In this document: positions 1-12,303 of the stretch, piece after piece
Layout of the letters: every line of letters starts with the position of its first letter
How positions within the stretch are numbered: the stretch's first letter is position 1
Assembly: GCA_940671915.1 (NCBI GenBank)
Contig: CALNVZ010003426.1
Coordinates: 40,216,318 to 40,280,317, forward strand
Source: Paracentrotus lividus
Lineage: Eukaryota > Echinodermata > Echinoidea > Camarodonta > Echinidae
DNA length: 64,000 nt
Direction: 5' to 3'
Notes under the pieces: generated by a model
What the model was told of the DNA's origin: nothing
The model's input: only the letters and a program-made list of their open reading frames with translations
Databases searched by the model: none
Translations under genes and position numbers: made by a program

Positions 1-960
1 ACTAATGTCTACATTTTGGGCGTAAGGACACAGGGTTATTACGCCCAAACATCACTAGGGAAATACATCGCGACCATGGTTACGAGATGTCATGCTCGTA
101 GCACTATCTTCGTATCGAATGAACATGCATATTCATATTACGTGAAGAAGATCGTGAACACGTAGCGTGAACATGAATCTGAACATGTAACGTGAACATG
201 AACATAAACACTGAGCATGAACGTTAAAAGTTAAAGTGAATGTAACATATAACGTGAACATGAATACCTAACGTGAACATGAATACGTAACGTGAACATG
301 ACCTTAAACACGTGAACTGAACAGGAATATGAACACGTAACGTAAACATGAAAGTACACCGTCCACAGGGACACGCAACGTCATACCCATGATAATCGCC
401 CTATCTGTCATATCTAATGAAGACGCATATTCGTATTACGTAACGTGAACATGAGCATATAAAAAAGAAACATGACCATGGACATGTGAAGTGAACAAGA
501 ACACGAACGAGTAGCCTAACTTGAACATGAACACGTAACGTCATGCCCACGATCATCGCTCTATGTCCACATCTCATGACGATGCATATTCATATTCCTA
601 ACGTGAACATGGGCATAAACACGGAACACGAACACGTCATTGTGAACATGAAAATGAACACGTAACGTGAGCCTGAACATGAAAAGGTAACATGAACGTT
701 AACACGTAACGTAAACATGAACATGAAACGTCATGCCCACGATCTTCGCCCTGTATGTTCATATCTAATGAAGATTCATATTATATCACTAAACGTATTT
801 GGCCATAATCACGGAAAATGAACACGTAACGAAAAACTAACGTGAACATGAATATAAATACGTAATGTGAACATGAACATGAATACGTAATTTGGATATG
901 AATATGAACAAGCAACGTAAAAATGAGGCCATGAAGATATAACGTGAACATGAACTAGTT
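1..960. repeat. Degenerate higher-order tandem repeat
   Basis: The stretch is made of short words close to AACGTGAACATG, repeated with many changes. A longer block recurs among them, beginning near CGTCATGCCCACGAT and running through a part like TCTAATGAAGATGCATATTC. Copies of the block start near 379, 539 and 729, with a worse copy near 88. The spacing is about 160-190 bp, so a short repeat has been amplified inside a longer unit. No coding potential is visible. The array probably continues to the left of the window. Confidence 0.8.
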
Positions 961-1003
961 AAAAAAAACAAACTTGGACATGGATATGAACATGTACCTG
1001 AAA

Positions 1004-1075
1004 AGGGATTCGAACCCTGCATGTAAGGAAAACACACACTTAATGTACGCCACACCATTGTTCTAAGACAGCCGA
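1004..1075 (-). repeat. tRNA-derived SINE head or tRNA relic
   Basis: The reverse strand contains GGGTTCGAATCCC, a perfect RNA polymerase III B box (T-arm) word. A weak A-box-like stretch lies about 50 nt upstream. I could not find a pairing acceptor stem, so a working tRNA is unlikely. A tRNA-derived SINE head or decayed tRNA copy fits better. The two better-supported SINEs near 59.2 kb and 62.9 kb do not clearly match it. Confidence 0.35.
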
Positions 1076-1079
1076 ACAT

Positions 1080-2292
1080 TCGATAGTGGTCACCCAAATT
1101 GGACCATCTTTTACCCAGTCAATGATTGTGTGTCGCGAGGGTTTGCCGAATGCATCAGAGACATCAACTGTTTGATAGATGATGTTCATGCCTTGCTTTC
1201 AGAACTGGTCCAGTCATTTTAGCTGCAAAATGGGAAACCTGATGAGAAGATGAAGTACGTATTTGTATGGCCCCTACCACATGGTATGGTATTGGATTCA
1301 AAATATTTTGATCGTGGCCAAGTTCATTTGGTAGTACTAGCAATCAACTAGCTTTCAGTCGCATCAGATTAAATCTAGTATGTCAAAAGAATGAAGAAAA
1401 TTATGATCTGAGCTAAGGTGCTGTAGCACATTTGATAATTAAATCCTTTAAGGCGTCAATGGTAAGAATTGTTGCCTGGTAACTTCCTCTATTTTTCAAT
1501 CAAGCGCTATGTAGCAGTAAATGGCGAGTGCGATATAATGACATTAATAGGGTTATTATCTTGCGTATCGGGTGTCTTTCATGGTTATCCCGCCTGGCAC
1601 CGGGGTGCACAAGGGTGATAGTAATTGGTTCCGCAGCAGGTAGCGATGACGGTACAGTGTCTGGTAAATCATTCGCATTGAAGTTGCTGGTTTCAGTTTA
1701 ACACATTTACGGTGAATTGCTTGGACAGTGGGTTAGAAAATGGCTAAAGGCTATTATTATGCAAATTTTTTGCCATCTTTTTTTAAATTACGAGAAAAAG
1801 TCCTAATTTTGTTTTAATATGGATATCCGAGATAATACATTTCCAACAGTATATAAGGGACAAATCATTAGACCTCGGATATAAAGGAAAGTAACATTGG
1901 TTATAATTTTGTTTATCGAAGTATAGTGAGCCTCTGTACGTTACTACCATTTTATTACCACTTGATTCAACATTTTTCATAGGGGGAAAAAATGAATTTA
2001 AGAGACGTTTCTGTTGAAATAGGTAAACCTTTATCACACATTAACTACAATTAATCATAGGCTTGGGTTTTTAGCTGGCAAGGTAACCTGTGAAATCTGT
2101 TGCATGGTTTTATTGTTTATTGTCACAATAAACAATCTCTAAAGAAATGCAATTAAAAAGAAAAACAAAAACTGTTTGAGATGCCAGATGTTGAATAATT
2201 CAATTTAACTAGATAAATTCGATTCTTTTGAACTACTACAGCGAGTCCACATGACTTCCGTTTCACGTGGCGTTTTTGTTTTACCTGTTTAC
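1080..2292. other. No recognisable gene
   Basis: AT-rich sequence with short accidental reading frames only. I see no repeat structure, splice-supported exon or RNA gene. Confidence 0.5.
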
Positions 2293-2411
2293 CCTGTAAC
2301 ATAAAGAGATACAATCAATCTAACAATCGATTGTATCTTTTAGTACTCGGTTAAACATAGACTTACGATTGATATCAATCGTAAGATGGATTGTATGTTT
2401 TATGTTACAGT
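2293..2411. mobile_element. Small palindromic MITE (CTGTAACATAAA family)
   Basis: The ends are inverted: CTGTAACATAAA followed by a part close to ATACAATCAATCT, mirrored at the right end as TTTTATGTTACAG. Inside is a perfect 24-bp palindrome at 2362-2385 and a second hairpin around AATCGATT. A related shorter copy lies at 51631-51684. The element has no coding capacity and would depend on a transposase encoded elsewhere. The transposon superfamily cannot be assigned because target duplications are unclear. Confidence 0.6.
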
Positions 2412-2770
2412 GTACTGGTGTAATATGTCAGAGCATTGTTTTGGAATTTCGAGAATTAAATACGTATCTGAGAACAGTGAAAGAAGGTGAAGGACATTAA
2501 AACTGACATTAATTATTAAAACATCATTACTCCCCTGAGGCATATTGGCATTTTTTTTTCGTCGTTTAAGTTGGTTAACATTGAGATAGGGTAAGATGCG
2601 TATGCCAACTCGCTATCGCCTTCTTTACTTTCCATAATCAGCTAATTTTCCATCAATTGTAATTCATTCCCCAAGCCCCAAATTGATGTCTATTTGTAGC
2701 ACAGCTTGAAATCTATGACACGATCGAAGGCAAGATATGGAGATAAAGAAATTTGGTCAAGGGTGTAGAC
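2412..2770. other. No recognisable gene
   Basis: AT-rich spacer with no supported feature. Confidence 0.5.
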
Positions 2771-2893
2771 TAATGTGTGTGCGTGTGTGTGTGTGTTTGC
2801 GTGTGTATGTGTGTGTGTTTGTGATAGAGAGAGAAACAGACAAAGAGAGACAGAGAGAGAAAGAGAGAATGAGATACATGAGTAAAAATAGAG

Positions 2894-2938
<45 letters not shown>

Positions 2939-3216
2939 GGGGAGAATCAGAGAGAGAGAGAGAGGAGAGAGAAAGAGAGAGACAGGGAGACAGAGAGCGA
3001 GACAGAAGAGAGGTAAGGAGAACGAGTGATATGTAGACAAGGGGCAAGGGGGTGGAAGGAGAAGTCGAAACGGGGGGGGGGTGAAAGAGAGAAAGGACGA
3101 AGATTAAGAGGGATGGAGAGGGAGAAGGGAAAGAAAGGAAAAAGGGATGACATAAATAAGGAAAATGAGAGAAAGATAGAAAAGGGAGACAGAGATGCAG
3201 ATGGGGGGGGGGGTGG
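2771..3216. repeat. GT, GA and G-run microsatellites
   Basis: A (GT)n tract (about 2771-2822) is followed by a long imperfect (GA)n tract to about 3190, including a short (TA)n run near 2895. Runs of G lie near 3073 and 3204. The low-complexity composition opens long reading frames on both strands, rich in Arg/Glu on one and Ser/Leu on the other. These are not genes. Confidence 0.95.
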
Positions 3217-3229
3217 CAGGCAATTTTGA

Positions 3230-4513
3230 TAAACATAGATTGCATCAAACCCACCTATTGTTAAACTCAGGAATAAACCATTTCATTTGTTGTGGGCGGA
3301 AAGATATTACTTTCCATATAAATCGAATTTTCAACGTGTTCAATCTTCTTGGAGTCATAGTAAAAATTCGTAGCAAAGCTTTTGACCATTATTTTTTTTT
3401 TCTTGCGTCATGCAGAGAAAAAAGGAATATGAAATCATATTCCAGTGATGATGAATGGAATATTTGTTAAGCTGACAATAAGTTATCATCCACGTGATAT
3501 AAATTATTGCTTGTACCAATTTATACTGGATTATTTGTTATTTTGTTTACGTTTTGTATTATACCGTTCGAGTCTTCAAAGCTGTGTCTGATTTGTTTAA
3601 TCTTTCTTTCATTTAGCAACATTTCAATTGATGTTTACTGAAAACTTTGAACAATAGCACAATTATGAAACAGTCATCATGTCGTAATTTTTAAAGTCTC
3701 TATTCATCTTTAAAACAAAACCCGCTCTCCCCCCACGCCCCCCACACAATCACACCCTCGCAAACAAGGAATATCTTCCTTGCTTGCATATTCCGATCTT
3801 TTCCATTTTATCAATAGATTCATCGCAATAAGATATATACGCTAACAATATACTTTTTAAACATTAACATCATTTAATTCGAGAGGGCCGTCAAGTTATC
3901 AAGCAAAAAAAACAACAAACAAACAAACAAACCAACAAACCAACAACAACAACAACATTAAAAGCATATTCCCGTGCAAACATCCACTCACGTATGGCCG
4001 GATGGCCCAAAGGGCGAGATAAGAATGGAAGTGTTGTTTATCTGTTATCCGGATCTTGTCATGGCAGATACATGTCGATTTTGACTTTTTAAGTTAAAAG
4101 AAAAAAACAATTAATAAATAAACGCATTGAAAACATGAAAACGACGAATTTACGTCCATATTTAGTATTATTCGTTTTGAACTAAAAAGTGTCTTGTATT
4201 TCTAATTTCTTCGAACCCTCTTTGAATTTGCAATTATACTGCGAAAGTCCATAAATAAGAAAAAAGAAGACTGCTCTAGGTGCTTTTCTGTATTCGTATA
4301 AATCTACCACATTGTCCAACGTGCATACCAGTCGTTTTCTGCCCTAAACAGTTTGCTATGATAATATGGTTCGCCTATTCAATGGTTACTTTTGAAAGGA
4401 GTCCTGATCTATAAGTTCAAAGGTTGAAGGGAATATGGTACGCCACATGGCTCATTTTGCGCAAATGCCATTACATAGTGTCATGTTAATTAAAAAAAAA
4501 AAAAAAAGACAAT
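3230..4513. other. No recognisable gene; simple-sequence patches
   Basis: Contains a C-rich patch near 3725, an (AAC)n-like patch near 3906-3957 and an A run at 4491-4507. Nothing else is supported. Confidence 0.5.
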
Positions 4514-5446
4514 AGGGTACATGCAGGTAATATGGGCCGCCAGGTAATATGGGCCACCTGAAGCAAATCATGTCGTGACCGTCGACCGTTGACCGATGAG
4601 CACCATAATGTTGTTCATATGAACTGTATACGAAAATATATCGTCGTGAGAGCATCTGATGGCGAAATTTCTCTGAGAAAATTGCTGAAAACCAACAAGG
4701 TACGTAAAACATACGGCATTTTTTTTTACCCTGATGTAAAATTTGCTATTCACAGAATGTGATGGTGAAAGAGTGTTTGAGGGGGTAACCTCAATTGTTT
4801 TGTATATTTAGTAAGCTTATTGTTTCATTTTGATCATACTAGCGTCGCCGTGTACAGGTCAATTTGTTGTAGCGAAGGGGTGCAATGTGGCATTGAATGC
4901 TTGCCTGACACAGCAACACTAGTGCAGGTAATATGGGCCATCCAAAATGGCGGAAATGATTCTGGTACTCAGTACGATTTTTTGGGCATATTCACAGTAT
5001 ATAATTAATATAAATAACTTATTGTAGGCCTATATTGACTTGTATAATGAAAATAATATTTAAATAATATTAAAAAATAATAAACAAAATATATAGTCAA
5101 AGGATTTACTGAAGGGTCTTATAATTTCAAATTATATCTTAAAGTTAATGATTTTCAACATTTTAAGCAACTTTCAGACATGGTAGAGTCATTGTAGTTT
5201 TTAAAACATACATTAAATACATGTGCCCATATTACCTGCACATGCAGGTAATATGGGCACTTTGGTAATGACGTCAACATTTGAATATTGCAGACAGGGG
5301 GGTTGGTGACAATTGTTTTTCTTCACAATAAAAGTTAGAGCAGTAGTTATTGATTCATATAAACAAAGATAAGACTGTGACATTTTGCAAGTTTATGCAA
5401 ATTAGGCAAATGAGCTTAGGGGGGCCATATTACCTGCATGTACCCT
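4514..5446. mobile_element. Non-autonomous DNA transposon with iterated word
   Basis: The ends are inverted copies of a sequence containing TACATGCAGGTAATATGG. The core word CAGGTAATATGGGC recurs at 4524, 4541, 4925 and 5245 on the plus strand and at 5225 on the minus strand. A shortened minus copy is at 5425. Two of these form a perfect palindrome. Between them lies AT-rich sequence without a supported gene. The design suggests repeated binding sites for a transposase supplied in trans. No family is assigned with certainty, and the target duplication is not clear. Confidence 0.75.
5223..5260. repeat. Perfect 18-bp-arm palindrome
   Basis: GTGCCCATATTACCTGCA is followed by CA and then its exact reverse complement. 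It lies inside the 4514-5446 element and consists of two inverted copies of that element's end word. Confidence 0.95.
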
Positions 5447-8148
5447 CCTCAATGCACAGAACTTGAGAGCCTACAGAAATCCACATCGCAGAAAGATAGG
5501 AGGAAACAACAACACTGAAAACAGATAGAACCGCCTTTTTTAATCTTAAAACGCTGCTTTGGACTTTTATCTTACGATCGTTAGATCTAGTGTGTAGAAT
5601 TAAATCGTTCTCGTCATTGAATATGCATGAACTGCTTGATCATTTGATACGTTTTCAACACTCGATTTAAAAGAAAATCTGTATTTCCGTCCACATTACC
5701 CCAAAACAAAGCCGTAAAGCTTACAAATAGTGGCAAAACATTCATCGCTGACCCGTCTTTCATGCCTTTCCCAATCTCTATTCGTCCCTGGAGGATTTAT
5801 GTCATATGCTGTAACGTAATTGAAACAGCCGTCCCAAATTCATGACTGATTTCAAAATCGATACAGTTTCCGATTTAAATCCGATCCGATTTCCCCGGCG
5901 GGGTTTATTTTCTATCGGTCGTCCCGATAATGACTCCCCACACGATCGATCGAGCGATTGCGTAGAAGTGACGAAAATACCCCCAATGGTATCGATCGAT
6001 ACTCAGGTGCAGCTATTCGCAATCACAGCGATTTGAATGACCCATATTGATTACTATTTCGCGTTTTGTTTCTTATCTTTTCAGATTATCATTACCGTTT
6101 AGTGTTTATAATGACATCTACAAAGTGGAACTAGCGTTGTACTTTAAAGGATACTAAAACCCTTGTGGTGAAAAAGAGAAACTCTAAGATTTAGATCAGT
6201 GAAAAATTGAGGAAAAAATGGGTAAACAATACAAAAGTTACGAGCATTCGAATGTCAATATCACAAATGTTATGGAGATTCTCAATTTGGCAATGCGACC
6301 AAGATATGTGATGACACACCTGACCAACTCTTCAATTTGAGAGGAAATACCCCAAAACATATTTTGCCTATGTTTAATGATAGTACAGACTCTTTACAAC
6401 AATTATATTGTATATCCCAAGGAATTTACTCCATAATTATTAGTAGTATAAATTATTACCCCTAGGACAGTTACTCGAGGAGAGTTACCCCTAAGACTTA
6501 CTACCTCTAGGACAAGTACGTTACAGATAACAACTCTTTGAACAACTACCCAATTGATATTCCATGTCCGGGTTGATTTTTATCTCCAAAAGGATATTTT
6601 GGTTTAGGTCTTTTTTTTGTGAAAATGTTTTGGATTTCTGATATTCTGTAACATCGCAATTTTTCTGGATAATTTTTTTTGATAAGTAGTAGTTTCTAAT
6701 TTGTCGCACAGAGAAGTTTCCATGCAACCACTATATTGGATTAAATATCTGACACACGCAGAACTATTACGATATTCTATATCTATTAAAGTACCGCTCG
6801 GTAAAGCATTACACCCCTGTTTTTTCATTGCTGTGTTGTAGATTTTAAATATCTTCTATAACAGCAATCGGGCCTCAGAAAGCTGAAACAAGATGGGGCA
6901 AATAGCACAAATAAGATAAAGGATGTTGACATGTTTTAACCTCTCCATCTGCGTTTGTCGTAGCCATGATCTCATTCCAATTTGGAGAAGTTATTTTAGG
7001 GGATGGTGACGCTACGGGATCCTTGGAAGGATTAATTCTGCTAAATGGAGATCCATTTAACTGAAGACTCATCATTTACTTTGAAATTGAATCAGGGTAG
7101 AAATTGGGCCGTTAAATATAGTTCAAGGTAATGGTGTGTTAAAGATGAAATTACAAAGTACATGAACGTTGACATTAGTGTATGCATGTGGGGGGCATAT
7201 TCTGAGTATGTGACCCGAAACCACAAATAAGTCGAGAAAGAACTTAAGAGCAAATAGAGCGCATGTTCCTCTGCATTTATTATTCATTGACAGTGTTTGA
7301 ATTCCACTAGGTTTTGGAATCGTAGGTGTTAATTGTAACGCGAGACTAATCATGTTCATTCATGCGCTAACGATTTTGATACACGTCATGATGTTTGGTG
7401 TGATAACCCACAAAACTGCCTAGAAAGTCCCGGATGTTGTTAGGTGAGTAACTTGGGAGTATTATCAACAACATATCGGGTTTGGTAAATAATCAACGCA
7501 CGCAACACCACCTTAAAGATGGGCTATTCTTGTTAGATATTTGAAGGCCAGATATACCTATTTGTTGGTAATATGAAACTTTACCTTGAAGCAAACAATG
7601 GTCAACATAAAGTAAAGTCCCACACATTGCGTGATCAATATACCAAATATCCATTTACGTGTTCTGAGGAGGAAAAGAAAATTGAAGAAAACTGGCGTAA
7701 AATTGGAAGTTGCTGGTGTGGAGACATGCGCCACATTCAAAGGGTGTCTTTATAAGCATATTCACTCATTGCGAACAGTAATTGGCTTAATAGGAAGGTT
7801 TCTATACATGAAAGTACTTTTGTATTAAAGAAACAGCCTTTACAGTGAAATGTTACCATGGAAACTCGATATTCCTTTACAAGAGGCGGTGGGTTTTTGT
7901 ACGAAATCGAAGGATAGCACGAATGTTACATTCAATGATAGTCGAGATGACAGGTAGTCAGATTATCATCGACACGCACAAAACCAAAGATCCTTGAAGC
8001 ATGTGGTCTGTAATCCAAGCTGCGATTAATGGGGAAACCCCGCCTGTAAAATGCTGTTTTGAAGTTTCCATCAGTTCCAGCTAATTTGGCTGTCGTTGCA
8101 TGGTTTACCTCAACCTAAATATATGTCTTTCGTTTACCCTTTATGCTA
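5447..8148. other. No recognisable gene
   Basis: About 2.7 kb of mainly AT-rich sequence. A weak, degenerate ACCCCTAGGAC-like repetition is visible near 6460-6520. Short reading frames occur on both strands but none shows a domain, signal peptide or codon pattern that I can support. Confidence 0.5.
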
Positions 8149-8372
8149 CAGTCACACAGACACTTACGTATAGTTACGTCCCGATGCGTCCAAAAATTAT
8201 TTTCTTTTCTGCGGATCCCCACTGATACCTACCCGTCATAGTCAGCAGTGGAAATATTGATAATTTCGTTCATCCAGTAAAACAAAGAAATACATAAGAA
8301 ATGATAGAATAGAAGATGAAATAATATTTGGACGCAACCGGACGTATCTATACGTAAGTGTCTGTGTGACTG
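8149..8372. mobile_element. MITE with ~48-bp inverted ends, TA target site
   Basis: The left end begins CAGTCACACAGACACTTACG. The right end is its near-exact inverse, and the inverted match runs on to a part reading TGCGTCCAAA. The dinucleotide TA flanks both sides, the usual duplication for Tc1/mariner elements. The 224-bp element has no coding capacity. A second, diverged copy starts at 63921. Confidence 0.8.
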
Positions 8373-8374
8373 TA

Positions 8375-11300
8375 GCATTACATTAATGTTAGTTCTGTGT
8401 TGCGGGTATAAAATGACCTTCATGTTCAATACGAGCAGAGGAGAAAGTTCCTAAGATAATTTCTTAGGTATATGTTACCATTCAGATTACAGTTTGTTTG
8501 CCATTATTGTTGTCTAGAACATAAGAATAACATCCTATCATCCTTATTATCAACTCATACCAAATATCATCGTTACCAATGCAGGTAAGCCTACCGTATT
8601 ACTACCAAACCAGGGAGGATATCGATGCTATCGACTGTATGTTCATGTTGTCCTTTTATTTGGAAAAAAGATAGGATCAGCACTTATATGAACTTGGCAT
8701 TCCTCGTAATTTCGCGCATTCCAGAGATTGTTTCTCGAAATCGTCAAAAGTCTAAGTTCGTGGACATCACGGTGAGTCTACAATACGTGTCCCTTTGGAT
8801 TGTCCAATAACTTATAACTTATAACGGTTTCGAGAAACAGGCACCTGTTCACCGAATGTGCAACTATATACAATGCACATTTTAGTGAAACACTACAAAC
8901 TAACTAGGTCAGTGCCCTCCATGGGAGAAATATTAAATCCAACTCAATGTTATGGAATATACCATGACAGGAATGCAGGCTATTGTATGACATGTACATT
9001 GCCGTAAAATTTTATACACTCATCAGGACGTAATGCTATACTTTCACACGTTTGTAATGTGACTTTACGAGAAAAGGTCAAATTGTAATACAATGTATCA
9101 TAATGTGATTTAGCGTCGTAAATTACTGCATTCCTTCGCGCTAGGCGTACACGCAATCTACAAAGGCTCCCGCAAATTAAGTGTGTCCTGTATTTGTAAC
9201 AAATTCAGGATTTTAATCTCCCTTACAATGATTATGATTTTCGGTACTTGGCATATATCCCCTTACAAGTTTCCCTAGATATCCATGAATATCAGTTGCT
9301 ATCAGAAAAACGTGCGCTAATTAAGAGATTAATAACAGTTTTAGTGATTTGACTTTCTTTTGAATGCATTTACATTTGAAAAACGAAAATAATAGTTTCA
9401 TATCTAATGTAGACGAGAAAACGTAAAGATCTACTCAGTTTCTAAATTCGATACATGTAGTAGCTACTACCATGCAATTAAGTGCCGTGACATGTTAGGG
9501 CGGTTTCATACAATTATCTTTCACAAGTTTGAGTTTTACCCTTTCTCTCTCTCTCTCTCGCTCTCGCTCTCTTTCTCTCTTTGTCAAATTAGCCCGATTT
9601 TTTAATAACCACATATTTACGTCGGGGTAATGTGTGGTGTTTTAGTAGGTTTTTAGCTCATCAATACATTGAACAAAATGAGTTTTACCTTTTAAATCAG
9701 AATCGCTGCCACAATACTTGGGGAAATTACCAAGTGTAGGCCTATAAACGATGTGTTGCGGCACTTTAAATTTTGACAGTTTCAAGAGATTTTTTGCTAG
9801 TAATGACAGACTGGCGACCTTTTTTAAACAATACTTACAAGCAAATGTTTTTTAACCAAACAAAAACATAAGATTACTTTTTTTTTAATCTGTCGGTTTG
9901 GAGCCAGTTTGTTGTGTGTTTGATAATGGAGATTAGTGTTCCAAAGGCGGATCCAAGATAGAGAAGGCACAGACGGTAATAGATAATATTTATGATACTT
10001 AAATATTAAGATGCTTCTTAAATGCGTCAGTGCACTTTTCTTGCGTCCCCTTATGTATTATGTAGGTCCATCACGGTCTTGGCTGTGTTTTAGGTTTAAA
10101 CTCCACCTTTCCAGACCAGCCTCTTTACCGCCATACTGCCCGCAAAGCAAGATCGACAAAGTATATAAGCCATAGGGGATATAGCAAGCTGTGTTGCACG
10201 GGCGTCCATCCTCGTGGTTGTGACCTGGGCAATAACCACGTTACCCTTAACAACGGGTGATTAGGGAAACAACATCTCATGTGTACTTTCATGGAAAGGT
10301 TTATGTCATCGGGAGTATATCATGGCTGGGTGAATAACCAAGGTACATCTACGACTATCAGGGGAGACGTCAAGAACCGAACAACAAACGGTGAATCGCT
10401 TCCTGCAGCGGAGGAGCAATCCGCCGTTTTTGAGTAGAGAAATGTTGGTCGGGTTGCATTTCCTTTCTCTCCCGTCTGGAAGGAAAAGAAGATCCAGATA
10501 TGAACATGCGAAAATAAGCAGGGTTTTTGAGAAACTTATCTCCTCTTTCCTCAAAGTTTCCGGGGTTTCAGGAAGTAGTTACGGAGAACAGACGGGGATA
10601 TTACCTTCAGCATGGAATCAAACGGACAATGTTGATTTGCAATGAGAAGAACCTGCGAGTTATTGATATTTGACATGTATATAAACCCTTTTAAAAATCT
10701 ACAGAACTTTTCATATCCCGTCCCACCTGAACTGATATGTATATAACATCCCCTTTCACACATTTTAGACTGGTGGTATAGTGAATCGCATTCAAATAAC
10801 ATTCACAAATTTCGATAAAGAGCAGATCCCCATCGGCTATGGTGCTGGGCCCAAACTCCGTCAAAAAAGTTTGACTATACTAAACTAATCTTCCAAATCC
10901 ATCCCCATCATTTAAGAAAAAGTAGCCCATAGAAGCAAAAAATTGGAAATGAAATTGTTAATATGCTAGACCAACCATTGGCCAATACTTAAGAAAAAAC
11001 AAAGCATAATGCATTTACCAAAGACGGTCCTTATGTCCTTAAACATTTGTATCTGATGCTATTGGAAACATAACCTAAACCATTTCTCTAGTGATACAGT
11101 CAAAGATCTTAATCCTTGGCTGTAATCAGATTGAGGATAAGCATAATGGCATTGGTGTTGGAAAGTGAAATTGGTCTGGCTTTTTCTAAGTCATTCCCAA
11201 AGCAATATGTCCAAATCGCTTGCTTTCATCGGAAATCAAGATAAACTATTGCAGACTGTCTCATAATGATAACATTTTTTTTACCTATTCGGATAACCTA

Positions 11301-11553
11301 CGTGGTCATCGATAAGGCATCTGATATGGAAGTAATTTGGGGATTGTCATCCGTGATTGAACAAAGCTGGCAAGAGAAAAAGGAACTTAGTCATTTAGTT
11401 TATTTTTTCCTGTAAATTGAGTCCAATTCACCTGTATCGGGAGGGACAAAATTAAATGTTAGGAACATTGCATCCCAGGAAAAAAATAAAAGCAAAGACT
11501 TAAGGAAGCAGGAGTAATGGGTGTTTGTTGTATGTGAAAACCACTTGCCCTAC

Positions 11554-11554
<1 letters not shown>
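8375..11554. other. No recognisable gene
   Basis: About 3.2 kb. A (CT)n patch lies at about 9541-9583 and a TAGGCCTA word near 9737. Reading frames near 10.3-10.8 kb overlap on both strands without a recognisable domain. Confidence 0.5.

Positions 11555-11586
<32 letters not shown>
11555..11586. repeat. Poly(T) tract
   Basis: 32 consecutive T. It could be the reverse of a retroposon poly(A) tail, but no body is recognised beside it. Confidence 0.9.
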
Positions 11587-11589
<3 letters not shown>

Positions 11590-11832
11590 AAAAGCAGATC
11601 AGAAATTAATTCATCAGTTGAAGGGAGCATAAGTACAAGTCATTTTACTTCAATTGATATCGCTTTTGCCTTATGATTAGATTTATTTCCACCCTTTTTA
11701 ATTGGATGCTTTGAATATAGTTAGGTCCGAACCTTGTGCCTCTTCAAAGCCCGCTGCGAATCCAAGATTTGTAGGGGAAAAAAGGCAAGGTGTTGCGTAA
11801 ACGGGTAAACGTCAAATATGAAATAAAAAAGA

Positions 11833-11857
11833 TGAATTGAATTGAATTGAATTGAAT
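11833..11857. repeat. (GAATT)n short tandem repeat
   Basis: Five tandem copies of a 5-nt unit. LINE tails in marine animals often end in such units, but I cannot identify a body here. Confidence 0.8.
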
Positions 11858-11956
11858 ATATTTATTATCCATTCGAAATTCTTTTTACATAGGCAGACGA
11901 TATGTAAACCTCAATTGAATATTTCTATTTTTTATGAATATTAAAACGTTCAATGC

Positions 11957-12246
11957 AAGCGCGGCGATTTCATGTCATGACGGAGGGCGGGGGGGACAGA
12001 AACACGCGAAAGTTAAAAAATACACTAAAAATTAGCAGAATTCGCACATTAAGCAGAAACTAATGAAAATGTTTGCGAGCGCGAAGCGCGAGCCGAAAAT
12101 TTTAGCTCATAATAACATTTAGCAATGTATTTGACATACATTTTACCTCTTTATTAGCTTCACAAGCTAATCACAATAAATATGTTAAGCTTCAAAAATC
12201 GAGGGGGGGGGGACGATCCCCCCGGAAAAAATCGAGAGGGGGACAC

Positions 12247-12278
<32 letters not shown>

Positions 12279-12295
12279 TGGATCGCCGCCAATGG
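11957..12295. mobile_element. hAT-type MITE with 8-bp target duplication
   Basis: TTCAATGC flanks the element exactly on both sides (11949-11956 and 12296-12303), which matches the 8-bp target duplication of hAT transposons. The ends share the inverted word CGGCGAT. The interior carries GCGAGCGCGAAGCGCGAGC at about 12075 and, near the right end, long G and C runs (the C run spans about 12250-12278). There is no coding capacity, so a hAT transposase encoded elsewhere would have moved it. The C-run length may be unreliable in the assembly. Confidence 0.75.
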
Positions 12296-12303
12296 TTCAA
12301 TGC

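Noticed and set aside
1004-1075. Functional tRNA gene on the minus strand
   Set aside because: Only the T-arm word is convincing; no acceptor pairing or clear anticodon arm.
2690-3254. Overlapping long reading frames on both strands, Ser/Leu-rich and Arg/Glu-rich
   Set aside because: They translate GT and GA microsatellites; composition is fully explained by the repeat.
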